A DNA stretch of 64,000 nucleotides from Actinacidiphila yanglinensis (GCF_900107965.1 NZ_FNVU01000005.1:62001-126000); one strand, 5' to 3'; shown: positions 1-8,138, numbered from the stretch's first letter. The notes: a model not told the origin generated them from the sequence alone. Program-made: numbers and translations.

Positions 1-1
1 G

Positions 2-1312
2 TTCCTGGCCGCACCGGTCGCGCAGTTCACCGACTCCCCGGTCGCGCTGCGGCTGTGGATGGCGGCGCTGTCCGGTATCGGCCTGTACGCGGCGCTGCGG
101 ATGTGGCGGCCGCTGCTGCCCGAACGCGTCCTGGCCCTGGCCGCGGCCCTGTTCGCCGGGTTGTGGATCACGCTGTTCTACGGGCCGCAGGTGATGCCCA
201 ACCTGTGGAGCGCGTACGGGGCGCTCGCCGCGGTGGGCTGCTTCCTGCGGGCGGGCCGCAACCGCGCGGACCGGGCCGCGCTGGTCGGGCTGGCCGCGGG
301 GGTGACCGTGGTGGGGCTGATGCGCCCGCCGGACGCGGCCTGGCTGGTGGCGCCGCTGGCCGTCGCCGCCCTGGCCGTGCCCCGCTGGCGGCGGCCCGCG
401 CTGTTCGCGGTGCTGGCCGCCGGGGTGGTGCTGGGGTGCGCCGAGTGGGTGATCGAGGCGTACGTCCGCTACGGCGGCCTGGCGGAGCGGCTGCACCGCT
501 CCAGCGGCGTCGAGGGCGGGATGGGCCTGCACATGGCGGTGGACGACCAGGTCCGCTCGCTCAACGGGCGTGCGCTGTGCCGCCCTTGCACGGTGTCGTG
601 GCGGCACAAGGACGCGTCGGTGTGGTGGTTCGTGCTGCCGTTCCTGGCCGCGGGCGGCGCCGTCGCGGTGCCCCGGGTACGGCGCTCCGCCGTGTGGCTC
701 GCCGGCCTGATCGCGCTCGCGATGGCCGTGCCGTACCTCTTCACGATCTCCTACGCGGCGCCGCGCTTCCTGCTGCCGACGTACGCGCTGCTGGCGCTGC
801 CGGTCTCCGAGTGCCTGTGGTGGCTCGTCACCCGCTCCGGGGCCCGCGCGGGGCGGCCGGGCGAACGGCCCGGCATGCCCGCCGTGGTGCGGCTGCGTCC
901 CGCCGCCACCGCGCTGGTCGCCGTCCTCCTGCTCGGCCATCTCGCCGTCCAGGGCAGCGTCCTGCGCACCGCCACCCGGAACAACCACCGCACGGGCAAC
1001 GAGTACCAGGCCGTCGCCGACGGCCTGCACGCCCACGGTGTCCGCGCGCCGTGCACGCTGACCGGTGTCTCGGCGGTCCCGATCTCCTTCTACACCGGCT
1101 GCTCGTCACGGCAGTTGAGCGGTCCGGACGAGAGCATCACCACGGCCGGGCTGCTGGCGCAGACCGGTCACCGGCCGGTAGCGGTGCTGGTCACCGGGGG
1201 CGGCCGGCCGCCGGCCTTCGCCCGCGACTGGCGCTCCGTGGAGCTCCCCACCCCGCACGGCGCCCGGCACTTCCGCGCCTATCTGGCGCCGGACGCGCCG
1301 CGATCGGGATGA
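2..1312 (+). CDS. Polytopic membrane protein, glycosyltransferase/mannosyltransferase-like (5' end missing)
   Basis: The reading frame is open from base 2, so the gene starts upstream of the window. The visible 436 codons encode many hydrophobic helices separated by short Arg-rich loops, then a soluble C-terminal part of about 100 residues. The helix pattern and the short aromatic stretch near the start (WITLFYGPQVMPNLWSAYG) resemble the membrane portion of ArnT/PMT-type lipid-linked sugar transferases, which use polyprenyl-phosphate sugars at the outer membrane face. The catalytic N-terminal loop that would decide this is outside the window, so the family is an inference and substrate cannot be given. 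It converges on the next gene with an 18-base gap. Confidence 0.6.
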   Translation, partial: FLAAPVAQFTDSPVALRLWMAALSGIGLYAALRMWRPLLPERVLALAAALFAGLWITLFYGPQVMPNLWSAYGALAAVGCFLRAGRNRADRAALVGLAAGVTVVGLMRPPDAAWLVAPLAVAALAVPRWRRPALFAVLAAGVVLGCAEWVIEAYVRYGGLAERLHRSSGVEGGMGLHMAVDDQVRSLNGRALCRPCTVSWRHKDASVWWFVLPFLAAGGAVAVPRVRRSAVWLAGLIALAMAVPYLFTISYAAPRFLLPTYALLALPVSECLWWLVTRSGARAGRPGERPGMPAVVRLRPAATALVAVLLLGHLAVQGSVLRTATRNNHRTGNEYQAVADGLHAHGVRAPCTLTGVSAVPISFYTGCSSRQLSGPDESITTAGLLAQTGHRPVAVLVTGGGRPPAFARDWRSVELPTPHGARHFRAYLAPDAPRSG

Positions 1313-1330
1313 GCCTTCGCGGTCACGGCT

Positions 1331-1696
1331 CTAGACGTCCGCGATCTCCTCGGCGTACACCCGGGTGAGCGGCTGCGGGCCCACGTACTGCTGGCAGTTG
1401 CAGGTGCCCGCCTCGTACTGCGTCGGCTTGCGGTCGGCGTCCCACGCGGTCGGCACCTCCACCGCCTCGTGGCACTTGCCCTGCTTGTCGTGCTTGGCGA
1501 GGTGGTGGGTGCAGCCGCACACCGGCTCGGGGGCGCGCCCGGCCGCGGCGATCTCGCGCCGCTCGGCCTGCGCCGCCTGCAGCCGCTCCATCTGCCGCTT
1601 GTGGCGGGTGCGCAGCGCGGTGCGCACCGTGTCGTTCACCGACTTGACGGCCCCGAGGCCGAAGACGGCTATCACCCACCAGACCCAGGCATCCAT
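1331..1696 (-). CDS. Small membrane-anchored Cys/His-rich protein of unknown function
   Basis: I do not recognise a named family. The 121-residue product starts with one hydrophobic helix (WVWWVIAVFGLGAV), followed by a basic, Gln/Arg/Glu-rich helix likely to be a coiled coil. The C-terminal part holds C60, C62, H64, H65, C75, C99 and C101, a spacing that suggests a bound metal, probably zinc, in the cytoplasm. I chose the internal ATG at 1696 because the membrane helix follows at once; the frame stays open 39 bases further upstream to 1735. It is a single gene, convergent with the membrane protein before it and codirectional with the RbsD/FucU gene upstream. Confidence 0.6.
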   Translation of the reverse strand: MDAWVWWVIAVFGLGAVKSVNDTVRTALRTRHKRQMERLQAAQAERREIAAAGRAPEPVCGCTHHLAKHDKQGKCHEAVEVPTAWDADRKPTQYEAGTCNCQQYVGPQPLTRVYAEEIADV

Positions 1697-1776
1697 CGCA
1701 CCGCACCCCGTCCGCTCGTGCCGTTCGGCACTCACTGCTGTGACGCGTACAGCTTAAGGGCGCGGCCCGCCCCCGG

Positions 1777-2196
1777 TCAGTCCGTGCGGACGCCGAGGGT
1801 GAGCAGCAGGTTGGCGTACGTCCGCCGGTCGCCGGTGGCGATCACCAGCGCGGTGTCCGCGGCGCGGGCGGCGTCGTAGAAGGCGAAGCGGTCGAGGCCG
1901 TCGAGGGGCACGCCGGGCAGCGCGGCGCGGAACTCGGCGAAGACCTCGGGTTCGGCCTGCTCGGGCGGCGGGGTCATCACCGTCGCGGCCTCGAACGGGG
2001 CGGCGTCCACCAGCGCCGCCAGCACCTCGGTGACCAGCATCCGGTCCGGGCCGAGGTTGAGGTAGACCCGCTCGGCGGCCGGGTGGGCGCCGGTGGTGTG
2101 CGGGAAGTGGCCGTCACTGATCAGCACCCGCGAGCCGTGCCCCGCCGAGGCGAGCGCGGCAAGAATCGTCGGGTGGGTGAGCTGGTAGCGCAGCAT
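1777..2196 (-). CDS. RbsD/FucU-family protein (sugar pyranase/mutarotase-like)
   Basis: The 139-residue product matches the length and pattern of the RbsD/FucU family, which interconverts pyranose forms of ribose or fucose in the cytoplasm. The N-terminal stretch ILAALASAGHGSRVLISDGH carries the family's conserved Gly-His and Asp-Gly-His-Phe-Pro segments, which in known members contain the active-site histidine. No sugar transporter or kinase gene lies beside it, so the substrate is unknown. The gene follows the chitosanase gene in the same direction, but a strong palindrome between them argues for a separate transcript. Confidence 0.8.
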   Translation of the reverse strand: MLRYQLTHPTILAALASAGHGSRVLISDGHFPHTTGAHPAAERVYLNLGPDRMLVTEVLAALVDAAPFEAATVMTPPPEQAEPEVFAEFRAALPGVPLDGLDRFAFYDAARAADTALVIATGDRRTYANLLLTLGVRTD

Positions 2197-2218
2197 GTAC
2201 GGCTCCTCGAACGCGCAG

Positions 2219-2249
2219 GCGGGCGTAGAGATCGGATCTCTACGCCCGC
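2219..2249 (-). terminator. 31-bp palindrome between chitosanase and RbsD/FucU genes
   Basis: Arms GCGGGCGTAGAGATC and GATCTCTACGCCCGC are perfect 15-mers around a single central G. The site lies 36 bases past the chitosanase stop codon and 23 bases before the RbsD/FucU start on the same strand. It is best read as the chitosanase terminator, of the U-tract-free type common in Streptomyces. The one-base centre would also suit a dimeric repressor controlling the downstream gene. Confidence 0.6.
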
Positions 2250-2284
2250 GAGCGTACCGGGACCGGCAGGCCCGGCGGCAGGCC

Positions 2285-3139
2285 CTACGGCAGGGTCAGG
2301 ATCTGGTACGAGTCGCCGTAGGTCTTCCAGTGCAGCGGCGGGTCGAGGTTGAGGTTCCCGGCGTTCAGGAACACCCGCTGCTCGGTGTCGACCCGGCTGG
2401 TGTCGTCGTGCGCGGCCTCGGTGAGCATCGCGGCCTTGCGCGCGTCGAGATACGCGTTCAGGTACGTCGTCTCGTCGCCGCCCTGCGCGGGCGTCTTCGC
2501 CTTCTTCATCGCGGTCTTGCGGATCCCGCCGAAGCTCACCGGGTCGTCGCCGGGGCCGTGCATGACCATGGCGTCGTAGTAGATGAACTGGCCCAGCGTG
2601 CCCAGCCCGTCCGCCTTGGCCTGGTCGACCGCCGGGTTGAAGTACACGTCGTCGCGCTCGTCGTCCTGCGCCTGCTGGAAGACGGTGTCCTTCGCGGCGG
2701 TCTTCCACGCGCTGACGAACGCCGAACCGAGGCCGGAGTGCGAGTCGGAGCCGTTGTCCCGCTCCAGGGCGGGCAGGTACTTCGCGAGCGGGTTGCCCGG
2801 CTCCATGTCGGTGTAGTGCTGGACGAGTTCGAGCATGTCACCGGTGCCGGAGCAGAAGCCGATGATGCCTGCCGTGTAGCCGCGGCCGTCGCCGATGTCC
2901 TCGATGTACTTGTACTGGGCCTTCCAGTCCAGCGAGGAGTTCTCGGCGGAGGAGACCAGCTCCATCGCCATCTCCTTCTTGTGCGGGTCGTCCAGGCCCG
3001 CGCCGGTCGCGGCACTGGAGCTGCCTGCCATCGACAGGGTCGCGGTGCCCGCGGCGAGGACGGCCGCCGCCGCGGCCAGCGCGGTGCGCCGGGTCAGGGT
3101 GCGGCGCGGGGCGCCGGCGTGGTGGGGGGAGGTGTGCAC
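2285..3139 (-). CDS. csn: Secreted chitosanase, glycoside hydrolase family 46
   Basis: This is an endo-hydrolase of chitosan of the Streptomyces N174 type. The GTG start is followed by an Arg-rich leader with TRRTAL and an Ala-rich hydrophobic stretch, which fits export by the Tat route as reported for the N174 enzyme. The mature part begins near residue 45. E66 (in SSAENSSLDW) and D84 (in EDIGDGRGY) align with the known catalytic pair E22/D40 of N174 chitosanase. At 284 residues it is the family's usual length and appears intact. It is the only gene of its unit, with a palindromic operator 67 bases upstream of the start, so it is probably induced by chitosan oligomers. Confidence 0.95.
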   Translation of the reverse strand: MHTSPHHAGAPRRTLTRRTALAAAAAVLAAGTATLSMAGSSSAATGAGLDDPHKKEMAMELVSSAENSSLDWKAQYKYIEDIGDGRGYTAGIIGFCSGTGDMLELVQHYTDMEPGNPLAKYLPALERDNGSDSHSGLGSAFVSAWKTAAKDTVFQQAQDDERDDVYFNPAVDQAKADGLGTLGQFIYYDAMVMHGPGDDPVSFGGIRKTAMKKAKTPAQGGDETTYLNAYLDARKAAMLTEAAHDDTSRVDTEQRVFLNAGNLNLDPPLHWKTYGDSYQILTLP

Positions 3140-3205
3140 GGTGCGTCTCCGTTTCCGGCCGCGGCCCGGTGCGGGGCGCGGCCAACTGCGGTGGCTGTGC
3201 CGTTA

Positions 3206-3224
3206 GTTAGGAAAGCTTCCTAAC
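3206..3224 (-). promoter_or_regulatory. Chitosanase operator (CsnR-box-like palindrome)
   Basis: The site is GTTAGGAA-N3-TTCCTAAC, with perfect 8-bp arms, 67 bases upstream of the chitosanase start. From memory it closely matches the conserved palindrome before actinomycete GH46 genes that is bound by the ROK-family repressor CsnR. No ROK gene lies in this window, so the repressor would act from elsewhere. Confidence 0.75.
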
Positions 3225-3336
3225 GTATGCCGAGCATTGAAGCACTCCCGCCGCCGCGTGCCAAGGGGTCGGCGCGGGTCCGGCGGGCGCCGGTCCGCAG
3301 CCGCCGCCTGTCGGACCCGCGCGGCACACTGGAGGC

Positions 3337-3567
3337 ATGTGCAGAAGCATCAAGACCCTGCGTCCGCCGATGGTCCCCGAGGTGCACGACGAGGACATCC
3401 GCGCCGCCGCGCTGCAGTACGTCCGGAAGGTCTCCGGGTTCCGCGCGCCCGCCGCGCACAACCAGGAGGTGTTCGACGCGGCGGTGGCCGCCGTCGCCGC
3501 GGCCACCGCGGAGCTGCTCGACGGCCTGGAGGTGCGGGGGGCCGCGCCCGCCAGGGTGGCGGGCTGA
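3337..3567 (+). CDS. DUF2277 family small conserved protein
   Basis: The 76-residue product starts with MCRSIKTLRPP, the signature of the DUF2277 family, which is widespread in bacteria and has no known function. The middle is a predicted helix ending in an alanine-rich segment. It is a single gene, divergent from chitosanase, with an inverted-repeat element 58 bases after its stop codon. The Cys at position 2 is part of the conserved start; whether it binds a metal is not known. Confidence 0.85.
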   Translation: MCRSIKTLRPPMVPEVHDEDIRAAALQYVRKVSGFRAPAAHNQEVFDAAVAAVAAATAELLDGLEVRGAAPARVAG

Positions 3568-3625
3568 CGTACCTCAGGGCTGCGGCCTGGCCCCGCGTCC
3601 CGGGCGTTGTCGGCCCCCTCGCCTT

Positions 3626-3785
3626 GGGCCTGTCGTGTGGATCTCCGTGGGTGAAGGAGCGGTGTCCGGTGCGTACAGCTGCAAGGCGGAGGAGGGAGTC
3701 GACGCGGAGCGTCATTGACCGACGAGAACGCAGCAGATGTGCGTGCCGGGCGCCGCGACGCCATGGAGATCCACACGACAGGCCC
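3626..3785. mobile_element. 160-bp MITE-like element with 25-bp terminal inverted repeats
   Basis: The ends are inverted repeats: 3626-3650 begins GGGCCTGTCGTGTGGATCTC and 3761-3785 is its reverse complement with one mismatch in 25. The 110 bases between carry no convincing gene. The structure fits a non-autonomous miniature transposon. I recall similar sequences in other Streptomyces intergenic regions. A target-site duplication is not clear: the flanks read TT and TA. It sits in the 230-bp gap between the DUF2277 and PPOX genes and ends 12 bases before the PPOX start, so it probably contributes to that gene's leader. Confidence 0.7.
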
Positions 3786-3797
3786 TAGCCTTGCGCC

Positions 3798-4238
3798 ATG
3801 GCGCACATGACCGAGGCGGAGTGGCGCGCGTTCGCCACCACCGGCACTCGCACCGGAAAGCTGGCCGTCCAGCGCAAGAACGGCCGGCCGCACGTCACCC
3901 CTGTCTGGTTCGTCCTGGACGACACCGACCCGGGGGACGTCCGGGTCGTCTTCACCACCTGGCACGAGTCGCTGAAGGCCCGCGCGCTCCAGCGCGACCC
4001 GCACTTCGCACTCTGCGTCGACGACCAGGAACCCCCGTATTCCTACGTGCTGTTCGAGTGCACGGCCGAGCTGGTCGAGGACACCGTCGTCATCCAGGAC
4101 TGGGCCACCCGCATCGGCGCGCGCTACATGGGGGTGGAGCGCGCCGCGGAGTTCGGTGCGCGCAATGCGGTTCCCGGGGAGTACCTGGTCCGCGGCCGCA
4201 TCGACCGTCTCACCGCGGAGGCCCGCGTAGCGGATTGA
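3798..4238 (+). CDS. PPOX-class (pyridoxamine oxidase fold) probable F420-dependent oxidoreductase
   Basis: The 146-residue product has the split beta-barrel pattern of PPOX-type proteins: a start with the WRAFATTGTRTGKLAVQRKN region, then HVTPVWFVLDD, VVFTTWHESLKARAL and YVLFECTAELVED. The short single-domain form in actinobacteria usually binds F420 or flavin and reduces small molecules; the exact cofactor is not decided by sequence reading. Two close ATGs exist (3798 and 3807). The stop codon lies inside the first bases of the repeat that follows, so the last codon and stop are shared with repetitive DNA. Confidence 0.8.
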   Translation: MAHMTEAEWRAFATTGTRTGKLAVQRKNGRPHVTPVWFVLDDTDPGDVRVVFTTWHESLKARALQRDPHFALCVDDQEPPYSYVLFECTAELVEDTVVIQDWATRIGARYMGVERAAEFGARNAVPGEYLVRGRIDRLTAEARVAD

Positions 4239-4497
4239 GGGGACCCCCCGTCTTGGTGCGTTCCGCCCGGTTGAGGGACCACCTACCGGTGGTGGGTCCC
4301 CCCGAGCGGGTGCGTTCCGCCCGTCGAGGGACCACCTGCCGGTGGCCGGTTACGCGCGCAGTTCCCCGCGCCCCTTGGTGGTGACCCTCTTTTCGCGGAA
4401 GGAGCCGCACATACCAGGGGCGCGGGGAACTGCGCGAACAACCACCGCCGACCGCAAGGTCCCTCAACCGGCGGGACGGGGCAGCCCGGGGGGTCCG
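4231..4497. repeat. Intergenic palindromic repeat, copy A
   Basis: This is the first of three related copies (others near 44.2 and 60.1 kb). The inner hairpin has perfect 20-bp arms: CGCGCAGTTCCCCGCGCCCC at 4355-4374 and its complement at 4417-4436. The outer arms CCGGTTGAGGGACC (4267-4280) and GGTCCCTCAACCGG (4458-4471) are also perfect. The left end is partly duplicated as a ~54-bp tandem unit (4239-4292 and 4293-4345). The first 20 bases (4231-4250) are identical to 60058-60077 in copy C and include the upstream stop codon. It fills a convergent gap and could end transcription in both directions. Confidence 0.85.
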
Positions 4498-6024
4498 TCA
4501 GCCGTAGGAGAGTTTGGAACAGGGGTCGGCGTCAGCCGTTCGTGCCTGGTCCGCGAGGGACTTCAGCGGCACCGCGGGCCCTGAGGCGGCGGCCGAATCC
4601 GCGTAGTCCTGGCCGACCACGAGATTGATCCCGCTCATCGGCAGAGCTTCCAACTCCGCCCCGGGAAAGAGCTTCGCGACTGTCACGGCCTGCGCAGCCT
4701 CCCCCGCGCCGTACTCCACGAGCGTCGTCCGGTGGTCCTGGGACTTCGCGGTGGCCGTGCCGGTCACGGTGAACCCGGACTTCGACAGCGTGGCGGACGC
4801 GGACGTGGCGAGCCCGTCCGTCGTGGTGCCGTTGAACACGCCGACGGAGATCCCGGTCCCGTCGACGTGCGGCGCCGCGGACGGCCGGACACCGACCTGC
4901 CCCGACGTCTGCCCCGACTTCGCGTCGAGGGTGCCCGAGCCGCCCTTCCCGGCCGCGCTCGCCCCCGACAGCGTCCGGTTCGCCCGCAGTTCGGCGAACA
5001 GCTCGTCCACGTCCGGGTGGACCAGGTCCATCCGCGGCCCGGCGTACCTCCAGGGAGCGGTGATGAACTGGATGTTCCTCAGGTCGATGTGCTTGAGCGA
5101 CAGCCCGAAGGACACCAGCTTCGCCGCGCTGCCCAGGCCCGGGTCCACGGTGAGCGACTTCGTCGCCGCGTCGGCCAGCGGCAGCAGCGTCGTCGGGTTC
5201 ATGCCCTGCCCCTTGATCTTCGCGATCAGCGCGGACAGGAACGCCTGCTGGCGCAGCATCCGCCCGACGTCCGAGCTGTCGCCGATGCCGTGCCGCACCC
5301 GGACGTAGTCCAGCGCCTTCTGCCCGGAGACCTTCTGCATGCCCTTGGGCAGGATCAGCTTCCCCTGGTAGCCGAGGTCGGGGTTCATGTCTCCGGAGTG
5401 GACGTCGTTGGGCACGCAGACCTCGACGCCGTGCACGGCGGTCGTCATCGCCGCGAAGCCCTCGAAGTCGACGACCATGGTGTGGTCGACGCGCATTCCG
5501 GTCAGCTTCTCCACGGTGTTCTGGGTGCAGGCCGGGTTGCCCTTGGCGGTGTCGCCCATCGAGAAGGCCGCGTTGAAGACCGCCCCGGGCTGGTCCGGCG
5601 ACCACCTGCCGTCGGGCAGCAGGCAGGGCGGGATGTCGACGATCGAGTCGCGCGGGATGGAGACGCCCACCGCGTGCCGGTGGTCGGGGTAGACGTGCAG
5701 CAGGATCGTGGTGTCCGAGCGGCCGATCGCCCCGGACTGGCCCTTCCCGCCCAGCTTGGCGTTGCCGCCGGCGCGGGAGTCGGAGCCGATCAGCAGGACG
5801 TTCACCGATGTGTTGTCGTCGGCGTCCGGGCGGTCCTTGCTGAGGCCGGCCGAGTCGAACGTCGAGATGTTGGCGTTCAGCCGGAAGTAGATCGCCCCGA
5901 CGCCGCCGGCCACCAGCAGCACGAACGACACCGCCACGGCCACGATCCAACGTTTTCGGCTCCGCCGGGGCTTGCGCCCACGAACGCCCATCCGCACACC
6001 TTCGGTCCCGACGTGTACTTGCAT
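4498..6024 (-). CDS. LytR-CpsA-Psr (LCP) family cell-wall glycopolymer ligase
   Basis: LCP enzymes move lipid-linked glycopolymers onto peptidoglycan at the outer membrane face. The 508-residue product has a short basic cytoplasmic tail, one membrane helix (about residues 28-48), and an LCP domain with the expected acidic and arginine motifs (LLIGSDSRAGG, GRSDTTILLHVYP, SIPRDS, DYVRVRHGIGDSSDVGRMLR). A LytR C-terminal domain follows a Gly/Ser linker and runs to about residue 475. An ATG at 5991 with a GAAGG upstream is an alternative start that removes 11 residues. It is monocistronic; repeat copy A lies just past its stop. Confidence 0.9.
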   Translation of the reverse strand: MQVHVGTEGVRMGVRGRKPRRSRKRWIVAVAVSFVLLVAGGVGAIYFRLNANISTFDSAGLSKDRPDADDNTSVNVLLIGSDSRAGGNAKLGGKGQSGAIGRSDTTILLHVYPDHRHAVGVSIPRDSIVDIPPCLLPDGRWSPDQPGAVFNAAFSMGDTAKGNPACTQNTVEKLTGMRVDHTMVVDFEGFAAMTTAVHGVEVCVPNDVHSGDMNPDLGYQGKLILPKGMQKVSGQKALDYVRVRHGIGDSSDVGRMLRQQAFLSALIAKIKGQGMNPTTLLPLADAATKSLTVDPGLGSAAKLVSFGLSLKHIDLRNIQFITAPWRYAGPRMDLVHPDVDELFAELRANRTLSGASAAGKGGSGTLDAKSGQTSGQVGVRPSAAPHVDGTGISVGVFNGTTTDGLATSASATLSKSGFTVTGTATAKSQDHRTTLVEYGAGEAAQAVTVAKLFPGAELEALPMSGINLVVGQDYADSAAASGPAVPLKSLADQARTADADPCSKLSYG

Positions 6025-6198
6025 GCCCTACCTGTCCGGCATGCCACTGTACGTGCTCGGGATTTCGGCGACGGCGAATGCGCGAAGGGGTGACCTGAAA
6101 GAGTATTTTCCGGTTGTCGCGCGGGAGTTGCCGCGTCGGTCGGCGGGCATGCGTCAGCGCCGGGGCGCCTGTGGCGGCATCCCCGGATGATGACCCGA

Positions 6199-6217
6199 GC
6201 GGGGGCGGCGCCCCCGC
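6199..6217 (-). terminator. Short GC hairpin after the HTH gene
   Basis: Arms GCGGGGGC and GCCCCCGC flank a 3-base loop, 60 bases past the stop codon of the HTH regulator. It may terminate that transcript. The small loop and lack of a U-run keep confidence modest. The rest of the 253-base gap before the LCP gene shows nothing else clear. Confidence 0.45.
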
Positions 6218-6277
6218 GGGGGAACCCGGCCCGAACCCGTCACCTCGGCGGGCGGTCTCCCACCCGTCCGGGTGATC

Positions 6278-7144
6278 TCACAACTCGCGTTCCAGCGCGC
6301 GCAGCCAGTCCCGCGATGCGGCGGAGTCCAGCGCGATCCGGTCCAGCGCGTCCATCGCCTTGGTGTACTCGACCACTTCGTCGTGCTTGTCGACGTACAG
6401 CGCCCCGGTGAGCTGCTCCAGGTACACCAGGTCGGGCAGGTCGGACTCGGGGAAACTCAGCAGCGTGAAGGCACCACCGCCGGCCGCGTGGCCACCGGTC
6501 GCGAACGGCAGGATGCGTACGTCGACGTTCGACGACTCGGCCGCTTCGAGGAGGTGGCCGACCTGATCCCGCATGACCTTCGGTCCGCCGAACGCCCGCC
6601 GCAGCGCGCCCTCGTCCATCACCGATACGAAATGGGGTGCCCGCTCGGAGACGAGGAGCTTCTGCCGTTCCAGACGTAGGCCGACTCGTCTTTCCACCCA
6701 GGAGTCGGCCGCACCCGGGTGACCGAGCCGGATCACCGCCCTTATGTAGTCCTCGGTCTGCAACAGGCCATGCACGAACTGCACCTCGAAGGTGCGGATG
6801 AGCGCCGCCGACTCCTCCAGCCCCACGTAGGTCTGGAACCAGGTCGGCATCACCTCGCCGTACCCGTGCCACCAGCCCGCCGCGTTGGCCTCCCGGACCA
6901 GTCCCAGCATCGCCAACCGCTCGGTCTCCTCTGTCACTCCGTACAGGGTCAGCAGATCGGCGACGTCCCGCTCCTTGAAGCTGACCCGTCCCAGCTCCAT
7001 GCGGCTGATCTTCGACTCGGACGCGCGGATCGAGTAGCCCGCGTCCTCCCTGCTGATGCCCTGAGACTCCCGGAGGCGCCGCAACTGCGCTCCGAGCAGC
7101 ATTCGTCGCACGATGGACCCGCCTCCCGGCTGCCCTGCGCTCAT
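6278..7144 (-). CDS. XRE-type HTH regulator with DUF5753 domain (WhiJ/AbaA-like)
   Basis: The 288-residue product has an N-terminal helix-turn-helix (LRRLRESQGISREDAGYSIR, then ASESKISRMELGR) followed by a DUF5753 domain with the usual landmarks (FQTYVGLEESA, VHGLLQTEDY, RVGLRLERQ). These proteins are DNA-binding regulators in Streptomyces, typically encoded beside a DUF397 protein and sometimes an anti-sigma-like ATPase, as in the abaA and whiJ loci. All three partners are present here. It is transcribed divergently from the ATPase gene, and the promoter region between them carries inverted CACGTGCAT motifs that could be its own operator. Confidence 0.9.
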   Translation of the reverse strand: MSAGQPGGGSIVRRMLLGAQLRRLRESQGISREDAGYSIRASESKISRMELGRVSFKERDVADLLTLYGVTEETERLAMLGLVREANAAGWWHGYGEVMPTWFQTYVGLEESAALIRTFEVQFVHGLLQTEDYIRAVIRLGHPGAADSWVERRVGLRLERQKLLVSERAPHFVSVMDEGALRRAFGGPKVMRDQVGHLLEAAESSNVDVRILPFATGGHAAGGGAFTLLSFPESDLPDLVYLEQLTGALYVDKHDEVVEYTKAMDALDRIALDSAASRDWLRALEREL

Positions 7145-7225
7145 AGGTCACGCTCCGCCCTTAGCTCATCAGCAGTGTGCCACTAATGCGCTGCGGGCAG
7201 TACCCATACAGTCACTCTCCATCGT

Positions 7226-7256
7226 CACGTGCATCAATTCCTTGCAGATGCACGTG
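7226..7256. promoter_or_regulatory. Inverted CACGTGCAT motif in the divergent HTH/ATPase promoter
   Basis: CACGTGCAT (7226-7234) and ATGCACGTG (7248-7256) are perfect 9-bp arms spaced by 13 bases, so their centres lie 22 bases, about two helical turns, apart. The same core recurs before the DUF397 gene at 8194-8221. The simplest reading is an operator for the neighbouring HTH protein. Confidence 0.6.
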
Positions 7257-7325
7257 CAGACGCCCTTGCATGGTGGGGTACTGATCCATGAGCATGGAGA
7301 CCGTGCAGATACCTCGGGGGCTCGC

Positions 7326-7805
7326 ATGAGGGCAGAGGCAGCAGCCGTGCTCGAACCGTTATGGCAGGGAGTACTCGCGCCGGAACGACTCGGCGCGGGC
7401 AGCGGGGCGACCTGCGAGCTCTCGGCTGCCCCCGAGTCGGTGCGCGAGGCGCGCCGTTTCACGCGTGGCACCCTTCAGCGCTGGGATCTGCAGGTGCTGC
7501 GCGACTCGATGGAGCTGGTCGCCTCCGAACTCGTCACCAACGCACTGCGGTACGCGGTGCCCATCGGCACGCCCGGCGTGCCGGTGCGGCTGAGCCTGGT
7601 GCGCTGGACATCCCGCGTGGTGTGTGCCGTACGCGATCCCAGCGGGGTGGCGCCGATCGCGAAGGACCCGGACTACGTCGCCGAGACCGGCCGCGGGCTG
7701 CACCTGGTCGAGTCCTTCAGCGAGAACTGGGGCTGGCACCCGCTCAACGGAGCGGGAAAGGTGGTCTGGGCGCTTTTCCTCGCGCCCGGAGGTAGTGCTC
7801 TTTAA
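7326..7805 (+). CDS. ATP-binding protein, anti-sigma-factor-like GHKL kinase fold
   Basis: The 159-residue product has the HATPase fold seen in RsbW-like anti-sigma kinases: an N-box helix with VASELVTNALRYA, a G1-type segment VCAVRDPSG and a G2-type ETGRGLHLVESFSENWGW. Such single-domain ATPases are very common in Streptomyces, and one sits in abaA/whiJ-type loci. I chose the ATG at 7326 because the conserved fold begins about 35 residues later; the frame is open upstream through the operator region, which is unlikely to be coding. It converges on the DUF397 gene with a 90-base gap. Its protein target is unknown. Confidence 0.85.
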   Translation: MRAEAAAVLEPLWQGVLAPERLGAGSGATCELSAAPESVREARRFTRGTLQRWDLQVLRDSMELVASELVTNALRYAVPIGTPGVPVRLSLVRWTSRVVCAVRDPSGVAPIAKDPDYVAETGRGLHLVESFSENWGWHPLNGAGKVVWALFLAPGGSAL

Positions 7806-7895
7806 CGTTCCTTGCCTCGGGCACCGTTGTCCGGATGCCTGTCGCGGTGCCGGCGCGGGTGCCCTCGGGCCACCGGACACCGGGTTCCCGCACTT

Positions 7896-8138
7896 CTACG
7901 GCATTAGGTGATCGAACTCCCCGGCCTTGACACCGATGATCATCGATTCGATCTCGGCGCGGGTGTAAATCAACGCGGGGCCGTCCGGAAAGCGTGAATT
8001 GCGCACCGCGACCTCGCCGTCCGGCAGTGCGGCGAACTCCATGCAGGTGCCATTGGCATTGCTGTGCCGGCTCTTCTGCCAGACCGCCTCAGCAAGATCC
8101 TCCGCAGCCATTCCGTTGTGCGTCCGGCGCATCAGCAA
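7896..8138 (-). CDS. DUF397 domain protein
   Basis: The 80-residue product carries the DUF397 pattern: WQKSRHSNANGTCMEFA, EVAVRNSRFPDGPALIYTRAE and a C-terminal FDHLMP. DUF397 proteins are small partners of the DUF5753-type HTH regulators and may modulate them. Here the gene completes the HTH/ATPase/DUF397 trio and has its own promoter region with TGCACGTGCA motifs. It starts with ATG at 8138. Confidence 0.9.
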   Translation of the reverse strand: MLMRRTHNGMAAEDLAEAVWQKSRHSNANGTCMEFAALPDGEVAVRNSRFPDGPALIYTRAEIESMIIGVKAGEFDHLMP

